Shown here: piece by piece, positions 9,822 to 17,774 of the stretch | Layout: each line of letters begins with the position of its first letter | Numbering within the stretch: position 1 is the first letter of the stretch | Source: CAYSFE01 sp964430225 | GTDB taxonomy: Bacteria; Patescibacteriota; Dojkabacteria; GCA-016699595; JBAXKR01 | DNA length: 64,000 nucleotides | Direction: 5' to 3' | NCBI GenBank assembly: GCA_964430225.1 | Contig: CAYSFE010000001.1 | Span: 114,364-178,363, forward strand | The notes under the pieces: generated by a model | The model's database searches: none | What the model was told of the DNA's origin: nothing | The model's input: only the letters and a program-made list of their open reading frames with translations | Position numbers and translations under genes: made by a program

Positions 9822-11026
9822 ACTACTTTGTCATCCTCATTTAATATTTTATTAAACTCTTCAACAATTTGATCTTTAGTAATACTGTTTGAGATTTTAA
9901 TATATTCTTCAACTGTTTTAAACTCTCCTTTCTTTAAGTACTCTAGTCCAAAGAAGCTAGCAAAGTCTTCAGCTGTCTCAATATCCTTTCTAAGACCTGA
10001 TTCAATCATTGTCTTAGCTCTTTTAAGATCCTCATCACTAAAATCACCTTTTCTCATCTCTAGTATACAGCTTTCTATGAGTTCTTGGGCTTTTTTAACA
10101 CTATTTTTATTTACCCCAGCTGAAATCATAAACATACCAGTATCTGACATATATGAAGAACCAGATGATTGGTAGTATGAAAGTCCATTTTTTTCACGTA
10201 AGGTATGAAAAAGTTTACTTGTAAAGCCTTGGCCAAGAATTACATTACCTAGGGATAAAGCATATCTACTAGGGTTAAAATAATCATATGTATGACATCC
10301 TAGTATTATATGTGCCTGTTCTAATCCCCTATCTTTGCTTACGTTCTTGCTTACTTTTTCAAATACTTCTTTGCTCTTCTTAAAATTTGGGTTTTCTTTT
10401 AAGAATGAGAACGAATCGGACAAGTATTTCTCTACTTCAGAGAAATCAATATTTCCTGATACTGTGATAAGCATATTGTTTGAGACATAGTTTTCGTCTT
10501 TAAAGTTTGAGATATCCTTTTGGGATATCTTACTTACACTCTCTCTATACCCTGTTGGAGATACTTTAAGAGTAGTATTACCAAATAGAGTTGGTAAAAA
10601 CATATTGTCATATATATCGTTTTGAGGATCATCATTATACATCTTAATTTCCTCTAGAATCACATTCCTTTCTTTATCAATATCAAGATAAAGTGGATTC
10701 TCTATCATTTCAGAAAGTAGTTCAATACCCTCTCTCACCTTGTTATATGGAAGTTTAATGTAGTAGCAAGTTGTTTCAGATCCAGTATATGCATTTGTAT
10801 CTCCTCCAATATTTTCTATCTCACTAGCAAAACTCATTGTGGAAGGATATTTTTTAGTTCCCTTAAAGAACATATGTTCTAGAAAATGTGCCAATCCTTC
10901 CTTCCCTACTGGATCCGATCTAGACCCAGACTTTGCAAACACATTTATACTCACCGAATATGAATCAGGCAAGTTTATTAACATTACATCAAGAGAATTT
11001 TTAAGCTTTATGGTTTTAATTTGCAT
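9806..11026 (-). CDS. M16-family zinc peptidase
   Basis: The protein carries the inverted zinc site of pitrilysin-like peptidases, HFLEH at residues 47-51, with the downstream NIGGDTNAYTGSETTCYY block and an ILEEI segment that supplies the third ligand. The second half holds the inactive partner domain with the DRGLEQAHIILG strand. At 406 aa it matches the short bacterial type (YmxG/PepR-like). It has no signal peptide. The ATG overlaps the preceding stop (TAATG), with AGGAG 3 nt before it. Substrate is unknown. Confidence 0.93.
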   Translation of the reverse strand: MQIKTIKLKNSLDVMLINLPDSYSVSINVFAKSGSRSDPVGKEGLAHFLEHMFFKGTKKYPSTMSFASEIENIGGDTNAYTGSETTCYYIKLPYNKVREGIELLSEMIENPLYLDIDKERNVILEEIKMYNDDPQNDIYDNMFLPTLFGNTTLKVSPTGYRESVSKISQKDISNFKDENYVSNNMLITVSGNIDFSEVEKYLSDSFSFLKENPNFKKSKEVFEKVSKNVSKDRGLEQAHIILGCHTYDYFNPSRYALSLGNVILGQGFTSKLFHTLREKNGLSYYQSSGSSYMSDTGMFMISAGVNKNSVKKAQELIESCILEMRKGDFSDEDLKRAKTMIESGLRKDIETAEDFASFFGLEYLKKGEFKTVEEYIKISNSITKDQIVEEFNKILNEDDKVVCLLS

Positions 11027-11940
11027 TATCTCCTTCTATTCTTCTTCTTTTTTTTAGACTTTGCAATAGATTTGAGAGAAGTATCTTCTGAAACTGTAGG
11101 ATTATTAACAATAGGGCTATTTTCTGGAAGAATTATGATCCCAGTTTCTCTTTTCTTAAAAAGTTTACCAAAGTCAATGCCTCTATATGTTGGGATATAT
11201 TTAAAGCTAAAAAGATATTTCAAGAATGATTTTAGTTCACTATCTTTGAATTCTGGTTTTTTAAATACAGGCCTCTTAAATTTAATTGAAGGTTTTTTAA
11301 TCTTTATTCCCCTTACTTTTTCTTTTAAGTTTGAAAGTCTTTCTTTAAGAGTTATCTTTTTCTTTTCTTCTACTATTTCTACATTTTCAGCTTCTAGTCT
11401 AGTAGGTTCAGACGGTTCATTAACTTTCTCTACTTCTGTTTTTACTGTTTCCTCTACTTTAGGACTTTCATTCTGAGTTTCTCCTTTATTCTCCAAAATA
11501 TTCTTTACTGAATCAGTATTTAGCATTGTTACATTTATCTTTGGAGCATTCTTTCCTTCAGGATCAGGAGTTACATCAAGTGTAAAGCTAAGTTTAAGTG
11601 GAGTTGTAGAGTTTCCTAATATCTTAGGATCAAATGATATTGGGAACATATTTGCTGATTTTATTAGCCGTATCTCCTCTTTAGTATGTTCAGGTCTTAA
11701 TACTACATATATGATTAATGCTGGGATATTAAAGACTAGGACAAAAAGGGTTACCAATATTGCAGTAATTCTTCTTTTGTAACGGGTTCTAACATCAAAA
11801 TATACCCAAATACATATACATAACCAAAACAAGAGAAGGAAGATGCCAAGTGCTTTAAAAATGGAGTCCCAGTCACGGTTCTGATTATCTTGAATCTGTT
11901 TAAGAATAAACTCCCCAATTGTTGTAGACTTTGATGTCAT
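11026..11940 (-). CDS. Two-TM protein with long charged C-terminal domain
   Basis: This 304-aa protein is not recognised. Two transmembrane segments lie at about residues 29-48 and 57-81. A domain of about 60 residues follows, then a Glu/Lys-rich, probably disordered linker (residues 150-215) and a strongly basic C-terminus ending KSKKKKKNRRR. Such a tail could bind RNA, ribosomes or anionic lipid, but that is inference. The stop is fused to the M16 start (TAATG), and the last codons carry the AGGAG that may serve as the peptidase ribosome binding site. Confidence 0.75.
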   Translation of the reverse strand: MTSKSTTIGEFILKQIQDNQNRDWDSIFKALGIFLLLFWLCICIWVYFDVRTRYKRRITAILVTLFVLVFNIPALIIYVVLRPEHTKEEIRLIKSANMFPISFDPKILGNSTTPLKLSFTLDVTPDPEGKNAPKINVTMLNTDSVKNILENKGETQNESPKVEETVKTEVEKVNEPSEPTRLEAENVEIVEEKKKITLKERLSNLKEKVRGIKIKKPSIKFKRPVFKKPEFKDSELKSFLKYLFSFKYIPTYRGIDFGKLFKKRETGIIILPENSPIVNNPTVSEDTSLKSIAKSKKKKKNRRR

Positions 11941-11974
11941 TTTCTTTTGTCATACTATTGGGCAGTGAAATATA

Positions 11975-12541
11975 TTAAGCTTTTGTTAAATACTTTCCAT
12001 CTCCTGTACTCACTTTAATTCTATCTCCTTCTTTAATGAAGAGAGGTACTTGTATTTCGTATCCTGTTTCTAATTTCGCATTTTTAAATGCTCCAGTTGC
12101 TGTATCCCCCGCTACTGCATGGTCAGCCTCAATTACATTTAGATCTACATTTAAAGCAGGTTCAAAACTAACAGGCTTTTCATCTAAGAAAAGTACTTGT
12201 ACTTCCATTCCTTCTTTAAGGAAGTTTAATTCCCACTCGTGTTCAGCTACTAAGAAAGAGAATTGAGAAAAGTCAGCTACATCCATGAAGTAAAGACTTC
12301 TATCATCTTTGTAAAGATACTGTGCATTTCTTCTTGCTACATCAGCTACTTCTAGCTTATCTCCATCTGTAAATGTCTTTTCAGTAGTAGTTCCATTAAG
12401 GAGATTCTTTATCTTAACTCGTATTGTTGCATGTCCTCTTCCTCTTTTGTTATGTTCATATTTAAGTACACTAAATGTACCACCGTCTAATTTAAAAACT
12501 GTACCATTCCTTAATTCTGTTGGGCTTAAAAAACTTGCCAT
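11975..12541 (-). CDS. efp: Translation elongation factor P
   Basis: EF-P enters the ribosomal E site and relieves stalling at polyproline. All three beta-barrel domains are present over 188 aa, including FLSPTELRNGTVFKLDGG and the C-terminal GDRIKVSTGDGKYL. The loop that reaches the peptidyl-transferase centre reads KRGRGH at residues 32-37, aligning without gaps with E. coli KPGKGQ. The residue normally modified (Lys34 in E. coli) is therefore Arg35, and the preceding Pro is Arg. Arg at this position is known from the rhamnosylated EarP-type EF-P, but the flanking sequence differs. A tRNA-Leu lies 36 nt upstream on the same strand. Confidence 0.96.
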   Translation of the reverse strand: MASFLSPTELRNGTVFKLDGGTFSVLKYEHNKRGRGHATIRVKIKNLLNGTTTEKTFTDGDKLEVADVARRNAQYLYKDDRSLYFMDVADFSQFSFLVAEHEWELNFLKEGMEVQVLFLDEKPVSFEPALNVDLNVIEADHAVAGDTATGAFKNAKLETGYEIQVPLFIKEGDRIKVSTGDGKYLTKA

Positions 12542-12576
12542 GATTTAAAACAATATTTAAATATATATTAATAATA

Positions 12577-12660
12577 TGCCGAGAGAGGGAATCGAACCCT
12601 CATGATATCGCTACCGCAGGATTTTGAGTCCTGTGCGTCTACCAATTCCGCCATCTCGGC
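12577..12660 (-). tRNA. tRNA-Leu(CAA)
   Basis: The minus strand folds as a class II tRNA. The acceptor stem is GCCGAGA/TCTCGGC, the D arm is normal, the anticodon stem CAGGA/TCCTG carries loop CTCAAAA (anticodon CAA), a long variable arm follows, and the T arm is GAGGG-TTCGATT-CCCTC. Discriminator is A and CCA is not encoded. A TATAAT -10 box at 12674-12679 lies 13 nt before the 5' end, which fits a dedicated promoter. The -35 is weak. Confidence 0.97.
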
Positions 12661-12711
12661 GAAACTCCTATACATTATACGTTATGGATACCCAATATAT
12701 GAAGTGAAATA

Positions 12712-13305
12712 TTACCCTTTCACTGAGTTTTGTTCAGCTACTTGAGCATTACCACCCTTCTTCTTCTTGTTTGCCTCTTGTTTTGACTTGGATGCTGCTT
12801 GAGAAGTCATTACAGCTTTAAGAGACTTCTTTCTAGCTTTAAGCATCTCGTACTGTCCTTTCTTACCACTTAATACCTTTTGTTGTTGTTGGAGTTTTTG
12901 AGTATATTGATAAATAGCGGCTTTTAACTGTTGTTGAAGTTGTTTCTTTCTTTCTTCTTTTTGTTCTTCTCTTTGTTCTTTTGCTTTTAATACTTGTTCC
13001 AGCTGTTCCCTATATTGATTCTTTGTTTCCTCATCTACATCGGGATTATTTAGTATGTCTTTAAGAGCATCAATGTTTGATTCAAGTTCTTCTATTGATT
13101 CATTTATCTGTTGCATACCTTCATCAAAGCTACAATCTTCATCTTCAAGTTTTACAGTATAGTCTTTGACAACTTCTTCAAGTTGTTTTACACCTTTTTC
13201 AATTTCTGGGAGTTCTTTTTCAAGCTTCTTAATTTCAGCAGAGATTCCACCAACTTGTTTTTCCATACTTGGTTGACCACCACCAGTACCTTCATCTCTA
13301 CCCAT
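12712..13305 (-). CDS. Glutamine-rich coiled-coil protein
   Basis: This 197-aa hydrophilic protein is not recognised. Residues 20-100 form a heptad-like coiled coil rich in Glu, Lys and Leu. Residues 105-150 are strongly Gln-rich (KKQLQQQLKAA, KLQQQQKVL), and the C-terminus is Lys-rich. There is no signal peptide, membrane segment or catalytic motif. It lies 11 nt after the Pro-rich DUF5663-like gene and probably shares its transcript. A scaffold or nucleic-acid-associated role is possible but unsupported. Confidence 0.75.
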   Translation of the reverse strand: MGRDEGTGGGQPSMEKQVGGISAEIKKLEKELPEIEKGVKQLEEVVKDYTVKLEDEDCSFDEGMQQINESIEELESNIDALKDILNNPDVDEETKNQYREQLEQVLKAKEQREEQKEERKKQLQQQLKAAIYQYTQKLQQQQKVLSGKKGQYEMLKARKKSLKAVMTSQAASKSKQEANKKKKGGNAQVAEQNSVKG

Positions 13306-13316
13306 ATGTGTATGTT

Positions 13317-13886
13317 TTAGAAGCCAAAGATATATTTCTCTTTGTACTCAAGAAGTACTTTCTCTATTTGAGAAGTTAAATCAGGAATACAACTCATTAA
13401 GAATGCTAGTAATTGATCTTGAGAAGATCCTTGATTCATTAAATTATCAAATTGATCTATTTGTTCTTTAGAAAGCATAGGTTCAAAGTAGTCGACAAGC
13501 TTCTCACCAAACTCATCATATAGTCGTTCAGATTCTTTCTTTAAGAATGCTGGATCAGCATTTTCTCCATGTTTTTCAATTACAGCAGAAGCCATAAAGT
13601 TAAGAACATTTGGATCTCTTGGTACAACATCTGTCATTCCATCTTCTTGAACTACTGGTGCAGTAGTACTATCCATAGGTGCACTAGGATCAGGAGTCAT
13701 TACTGGTGCTTGCATCACTGGTTCTGGTGTTGTTGGTACAGCCTGAGGTGTAGATGAAACAGGATCAGCGGTATTCCAAGGATTTGGAATATTCTGTGCC
13801 ATTGTTCCACTTTGATTTACGTCTTGAGGAGTTGCTAAGTTAGGATCACTAGGTGTTCCAGCCTGGTTCCAGTCGTTTGGATTCAT
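13317..13886 (-). CDS. Pro-rich protein with DUF5663-like helical domain
   Basis: The first ~85 residues of this 189-aa protein are low complexity and rich in Pro, Thr, Asn and Val (PTTPEPVMQAPVMTPDPS), hence probably disordered. The rest is helical and ends FLMSCIPDLTSQIEKVLLEYKEKY. That resembles DUF5663, a small helical domain I know mainly from CPR proteins, with its FL..IPD....I....L..YK pattern. Function is unknown. A promoter-like TTGACA-N17-TAGCAT precedes it. It forms a two-gene unit with the coiled-coil gene. Confidence 0.78.
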   Translation of the reverse strand: MNPNDWNQAGTPSDPNLATPQDVNQSGTMAQNIPNPWNTADPVSSTPQAVPTTPEPVMQAPVMTPDPSAPMDSTTAPVVQEDGMTDVVPRDPNVLNFMASAVIEKHGENADPAFLKKESERLYDEFGEKLVDYFEPMLSKEQIDQFDNLMNQGSSQDQLLAFLMSCIPDLTSQIEKVLLEYKEKYIFGF

Positions 13887-13945
13887 TTTATATGTCTAAG
13901 AATTAATATTCACTATGTCCCCAGAGTCTTTGACACAGATAAGAT

Positions 13946-13974
13946 ATGCTACTTATTTTTGTTATGTTTGTCAA
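13946..13974 (-). promoter_or_regulatory. Promoter for the Pro-rich/coiled-coil gene pair
   Basis: On the minus strand TTGACA (13969-13974) is followed after 17 nt by TAGCAT (13946-13951), a sigma70-like pair with a perfect -35 and a 4/6 -10. It lies between dnaB and the 189-aa gene, about 60 nt before that gene's ATG. Confidence 0.5.
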
Positions 13975-13992
13975 TCAATACTAAGTTTATTC

Positions 13993-15327
13993 TTATTTTT
14001 CAGTTCCGTGTTGTTTATCTAGTTCTCTGTATCTAGCCTGTTCCTTTACAAAGAATAGATCAATGATACCAGTAGGACCATTTCTATGTTTTGCAATTAT
14101 TAATTCAGCTCCTCCTTTATTCTCACTCTCTTTATTGTACATATCCTCTCTGTGTAAAAACATGACAATATCCGCATCTTGTTCAATTGCTCCTGACTCA
14201 CGAAGATCAGATAATTGAGGTCTTCTATCATTTCTAGATTCTACAGCACGTGATAACTGAGAAAGAGCTATGACAGGTACATCTAATTCACGAGCAATGT
14301 TTTTTAATTGTCTAGATATATCTGATACTTCCTGTACTCTATTCTCTTTATTCGTTCCTTGTATTAGCTGTAAATAGTCAATAAATATGATGTCTAAACC
14401 TTTTTCCATCTTGAGTCTTCTAGCTTTAGTACGTATTTCAGTGATAGATGCTCCTGGAGTATCATCAATAAACAAATTGGTTTCAGCTAAGATTCCCATT
14501 GCATCAGAGAGAGATGAAAAATCTTTATCACTTAGTCTTCCCATTCTAAGATCCCATAAATTAGCTCCAGTCTGCATAGCAAGAAGTCTATCCATAAGCT
14601 GCATATTTGCCATTTCAAGAGAGAAGAATCCAACTGATTTCTTTTCTTTAACAGCTGCATATCTTGCAATATCAAGAGCTAATGAAGTTTTACCAACAGA
14701 AGGACGAGCTCCAAGAACTATCATATCTGAATTCTGAAATCCTCCAATTATATTGTCTAGTTTTCCAAATCCCGTCTTTATTCCAGATACCTTTGATTTT
14801 GATTTATCAATATCACTAGCTCGCTCAAAAGCTCTCTCAAGTAATTCACTAACATGTACAAAATCTTTTTTAATATTATCTTCAGTTATCTGAAATATCC
14901 CTGCTTCACACTCATTAAGGATATCAGCTATTGGAGTATTCTCCTCATGTGCTGTCTCACTAAACTTATTTCCTAGTGAAATTAGTTTTCTTCTAATACT
15001 TGTTTCTTTAACAATATTTGCATATTCTTCTAAATGAGCTGATATTGGTAATACTGAGGATAGTTCTGTTAAATATGTCATTCCTCCAACTCGAGAAAGT
15101 AACTTTTTTCTCTTAAGTATGTCTGAAAGTGTGAGGATATCTATGGCCTTACGTTCTTCAAACAGTTCTAACATACACTGATATATATCTTTATTGTGTG
15201 GATGATAGAAGTTATCTGGCTTAAGTATTTCTACAAGTTTGTATATAGCCTCTTCGTCTATGAGGATCGATCCTAAGACAGATTTCTCAGCATCTAGGTT
15301 TTGGGGTGGTAGTTTTAATTCGGCCAT
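13993..15327 (-). CDS. dnaB: Replicative DNA helicase DnaB
   Basis: DnaB is the hexameric replicative helicase. The N-terminal domain starts PPQNLDAEKSVLGSILID. The RecA-like motor has Walker A GARPSVGKT (residues 206-214), Walker B IIFIDYLQLI, and the arginine-containing DLRESGAIEQDADIV motif. At 444 aa it is of normal length with no intein. The ATG overlaps the stop of the preceding metallo-beta-lactamase-like gene (TAATG). No dnaC-type loader is seen nearby. Confidence 0.97.
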   Translation of the reverse strand: MAELKLPPQNLDAEKSVLGSILIDEEAIYKLVEILKPDNFYHPHNKDIYQCMLELFEERKAIDILTLSDILKRKKLLSRVGGMTYLTELSSVLPISAHLEEYANIVKETSIRRKLISLGNKFSETAHEENTPIADILNECEAGIFQITEDNIKKDFVHVSELLERAFERASDIDKSKSKVSGIKTGFGKLDNIIGGFQNSDMIVLGARPSVGKTSLALDIARYAAVKEKKSVGFFSLEMANMQLMDRLLAMQTGANLWDLRMGRLSDKDFSSLSDAMGILAETNLFIDDTPGASITEIRTKARRLKMEKGLDIIFIDYLQLIQGTNKENRVQEVSDISRQLKNIARELDVPVIALSQLSRAVESRNDRRPQLSDLRESGAIEQDADIVMFLHREDMYNKESENKGGAELIIAKHRNGPTGIIDLFFVKEQARYRELDKQHGTEK

Positions 15328-15881
15328 TATTCAAAACGTATTAATTTGGTATTTACTTCTTCTACATTCTCAAATTCTTCTGCTTTTACTTTTATTTTCT
15401 TTACTACTTCTGATTGTTCTCCATATTGTTTTTCAAAATCAAATAACTCTTCTTTAGAATGATCTTGTAATACTAAGTATGCAGGCTCTATTTCAGATAC
15501 TAAGTCTACTCTCTTTTCTATGCTCTTAGCATCTCCTGGGGTAAAGATAAAGAAATGGATATCTGGTAAGTTCTCAACCATTTCTTTAGGAAGATCAGTA
15601 ACTTCTCCTGATAACCAAAGAACATGAATACCTTCGAATGTGATTAATGCATAATTCACATCTGCTTTATATTTAGCATCTATTTTATATAGATTTAGTA
15701 GAACTTCACTGTTCTCATACTCCCCTGCCTTATATATATAGTTACCTACAACATCTTTGTCAAAAGTATTTAGAGCTACTAAAACATCTCCTTCTTTTTC
15801 ATTCTTTTTGGTTGGGTTTAATAGAAAACTCTTTAAAGTCCCTTGGAATTTGAGGGAACCGTTTACAAGATTTATTTGCAT
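15327..15881 (-). CDS. Degenerate metallo-beta-lactamase-fold protein
   Basis: The 184-aa protein seems to keep the second half of a UlaG-like MBL-fold hydrolase. AGEYENSEV resembles the PGEYE turn, and IHVLWLSGEVTDLPKEMVENL, IHFFIFTPGD and VSEIEPAYLVLQ correspond to the later strands. The metal-binding HxHxDH motif is absent, and the His expected in the last strand is replaced (LQDHSK). It is therefore likely non-enzymatic or a structural relative. It is translationally coupled to dnaB (TAATG), which hints at a replication-linked role. The family call is my reading of the pattern and is tentative. Confidence 0.75.
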   Translation of the reverse strand: MQINLVNGSLKFQGTLKSFLLNPTKKNEKEGDVLVALNTFDKDVVGNYIYKAGEYENSEVLLNLYKIDAKYKADVNYALITFEGIHVLWLSGEVTDLPKEMVENLPDIHFFIFTPGDAKSIEKRVDLVSEIEPAYLVLQDHSKEELFDFEKQYGEQSEVVKKIKVKAEEFENVEEVNTKLIRFE

Positions 15882-15898
15882 GATAGATATATTGAAAA

Positions 15899-15927
15899 AT
15901 AATACATGATATTACTATGTTTGTCAT
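15899..15927 (-). promoter_or_regulatory. Promoter for the MBL-like/dnaB unit
   Basis: The minus strand reads ATGACA (15922-15927), 17 nt, TATTAT (15899-15904). The -10 box ends 17 nt before the ATG at 15881, so the 5' UTR would be only about 10 nt. Confidence 0.55.
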
Positions 15928-15995
15928 GACTTTACCACAATCAAAGTAACATTTGTTACAAATATTTCGCTTTACTGATTTAAATCAAATTGTTA

Positions 15996-16024
15996 TTGTA
16001 TTCTCATAACATTTTACCTATATT
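15996..16024 (+). promoter_or_regulatory. Promoter of the YerC-like regulator, apparently leaderless
   Basis: TTGTAT (15996-16001), 17 nt, TATATT (16019-16024). Only 4 nt separate the -10 box from the ATG at 16029, so transcription would begin at or next to the start codon. It is arranged divergently with the dnaB-side promoter. Confidence 0.5.
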
Positions 16025-16028
16025 ATCT

Positions 16029-16292
16029 ATGAAGAATAAAGGAGAGATTTTATATAAGGCCCTAATGAAGGCTAGCAGCCCTAAAGAGATAGAAATGCTT
16101 CTTAGTATCCTACTAGGAAAACAAGAAGTTAAAAGGATGATTCAGAGGGCAAAAATAGTAGAAGCCTTATTAGAAAGAATAAAGTATAGAGAGATTATAA
16201 GAATTACAGGAGCATCAAGTGCAACCGTTGCAAAGATGAGTAAAGATATTGATGGAGTGAAATTAGATAAGTTCTTTTTAAGAAGAGCTTAA
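16029..16292 (+). CDS. YerC/YecD (TrpR-like) DNA-binding protein
   Basis: This 87-aa protein matches the small TrpR-superfamily regulators of the YerC/YecD type. It has an all-helical fold with MLLSILLGKQEVKRMIQRAKIV and the helix-turn-helix YREIIRITGASSATVAKMSK. An in-frame ATG at 15990 exists, but it overlaps the predicted promoter, and homologues begin near the 16029 start. The target is unknown. The gene stands alone, divergent from the dnaB unit and closed by a strong terminator. Confidence 0.85.
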   Translation: MKNKGEILYKALMKASSPKEIEMLLSILLGKQEVKRMIQRAKIVEALLERIKYREIIRITGASSATVAKMSKDIDGVKLDKFFLRRA

Positions 16293-16312
16293 AATCAAAT
16301 AGCCAGAGTCAG

Positions 16313-16338
16313 CCCCACTTTCCCACAGTGGGGTTTTT
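16313..16338 (+). terminator. Rho-independent terminator after the YerC-like gene
   Basis: Stem CCCCACT/AGTGGGG (16313-16319 with 16327-16333), loop of 7 nt, followed by TTTTT. It starts 20 nt after the stop codon. Confidence 0.9.
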
Positions 16339-16409
16339 ATTGCATAAATACCAATAAGAGGAATATAATCCACAGCTAATCCGTAATTTAATCTATTAAT
16401 TATGCTTTT

Positions 16410-17342
16410 ATGGCCAATGTATTAGGACAAGAAGGAATAGCTTCAGCTATTATTGATGTTGTTAACAATACTAAATTTGACACAGGTACTATCGAAACAC
16501 CCCATCAACGAGCAATGGATCAAATACATTCATTACCAGGCTCAGAAAAATCTCTCACTCCTGGAAGAGAATATATTGATACAAGAACAGGAAACCGCTT
16601 AGGAGTATATAGACCTACAACAGAAATTTCCAAAGGTCAAACAGTAAAAAAACATATATTCAAATTAAATAATAATAATTTGGCATCATTAGAAGTAACT
16701 ACATTAGATGATCCATTTAACTATGTTGTCCCAACTTCTGATTATGCTGGATACTTGGGATACTTAAAAACTTATAAAGACCAGGTCTCTAATGTCCTAG
16801 AATCTTTCGACAGTGCGGCAAGAAAAGTATTAGATGATCTTTGTTCTCGTTCACAAGGTTTACTTGTTCATTTCTTACAAAGAAGCAGACTTCATGCTTT
16901 CAATGCAAAAAGCAGACTTAATGTAGTTCTTGGAAATACTAAAGATACTGATGTTTACGATTCTATGACTAAACCAATTCAATCCGCAGTAGATAAATAC
17001 AGAGAAAGATTAGCAGCTTCAATGTTGAGAATGGGACGTAGCTTAAATGATTCACAGATACATGTAAATGAGGTTTATAAGCTTATTAGGCCCGATAATT
17101 CCGTTACTCTTCTTGCGGTAAGAAGTAGAATAACTTCATATAGTAATGGGAGTTTTGAAGTATTTAGTGGTGGTAGACCTATTATTTGTAACAGAAATGA
17201 TGTTATAGTCCAAGTAAATGAATTTACCAGAATGGAAGAACAAGTTGAAAAGTTAGTAATCAGTACTTATCCCCGCCTAATTGCTAGTCTAAGGTCAGAA
17301 TTCTCCAAAAGAATATTAGGTCAAGTAATAGAGAAAGAATAA
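16410..17342 (+). CDS. Unknown 310-aa soluble protein
   Basis: I do not recognise this protein. It has no signal peptide or membrane segment. The first ~120 residues look like a beta-rich domain (NRLGVYRPTTEI, KHIFKLNNNNLASLEV). The rest is mainly helical, with many Arg/Ser, including SRSQGLLVHFLQRSRLHAF and STYPRLIASLRSEF. Codon use resembles the neighbours. It stands alone on the plus strand between a terminator and the rpmE promoter. A nucleic-acid contact is conceivable from the basic helices, but this is not established. Confidence 0.75.
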   Translation: MANVLGQEGIASAIIDVVNNTKFDTGTIETPHQRAMDQIHSLPGSEKSLTPGREYIDTRTGNRLGVYRPTTEISKGQTVKKHIFKLNNNNLASLEVTTLDDPFNYVVPTSDYAGYLGYLKTYKDQVSNVLESFDSAARKVLDDLCSRSQGLLVHFLQRSRLHAFNAKSRLNVVLGNTKDTDVYDSMTKPIQSAVDKYRERLAASMLRMGRSLNDSQIHVNEVYKLIRPDNSVTLLAVRSRITSYSNGSFEVFSGGRPIICNRNDVIVQVNEFTRMEEQVEKLVISTYPRLIASLRSEFSKRILGQVIEKE

Positions 17343-17384
17343 ACTGAATATTATATTCAACTTAAATAATTGGAAAATATCAAT

Positions 17385-17413
17385 TGCTACAACATATGTA
17401 TCTAGGGTATAAT
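17385..17413 (+). promoter_or_regulatory. Promoter of the rpmE-prfA-prmC operon
   Basis: TTGCTA (17385-17390), 17 nt, TATAAT (17408-17413): a perfect -10 with optimal spacing. The expected start of transcription is about 25 nt before the rpmE ATG at 17445. Confidence 0.72.
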
Positions 17414-17444
17414 GTTGAGGTTTAAGTCAATATATATAGAAGAT

Positions 17445-17771
17445 ATGAAATCAAATATACATCCAACATACTACAAAGACGCTAAGGTTATTAGTGCAGG
17501 TAAAGTCATATTTACTACTGGTGCAACAGTTCCAGAGATAAGAGTAGATATTCACTCAGGTAATCACCCCTTCTATACTGGTAAACAAAGAATCATAGAT
17601 ACAGAAAACTTAGCAAAGAAATTTGAAAAGAGATCTCACTCTATTAACACTTCTCAAGTACTTGCAAAGAAAGCTAAAAAGATTGAAAGAGTTAGAAAAA
17701 CCACAAAGATTGATACAGATAGTGGTAAACTAACCCTTAAAGATATGCTTAAAGAAATGCAAGGCAAATAG
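17445..17771 (+). CDS. rpmE: Ribosomal protein bL31, zinc-free form
   Basis: bL31 bridges the two ribosomal subunits. MKSNIHPTYYKDAKV and NHPFYTGKQRIIDT are diagnostic. The four cysteines of the zinc-binding form are replaced (KVISAGK and DIHSGNHP), so this is the Cys-minus type. A basic C-terminal extension of about 40 residues makes it longer than usual (108 aa). An upstream in-frame ATG at 17412 overlaps the -10 box and is rejected. prfA begins 3 nt after the stop. Confidence 0.94.
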   Translation: MKSNIHPTYYKDAKVISAGKVIFTTGATVPEIRVDIHSGNHPFYTGKQRIIDTENLAKKFEKRSHSINTSQVLAKKAKKIERVRKTTKIDTDSGKLTLKDMLKEMQGK

Positions 17772-17774
17772 GTA

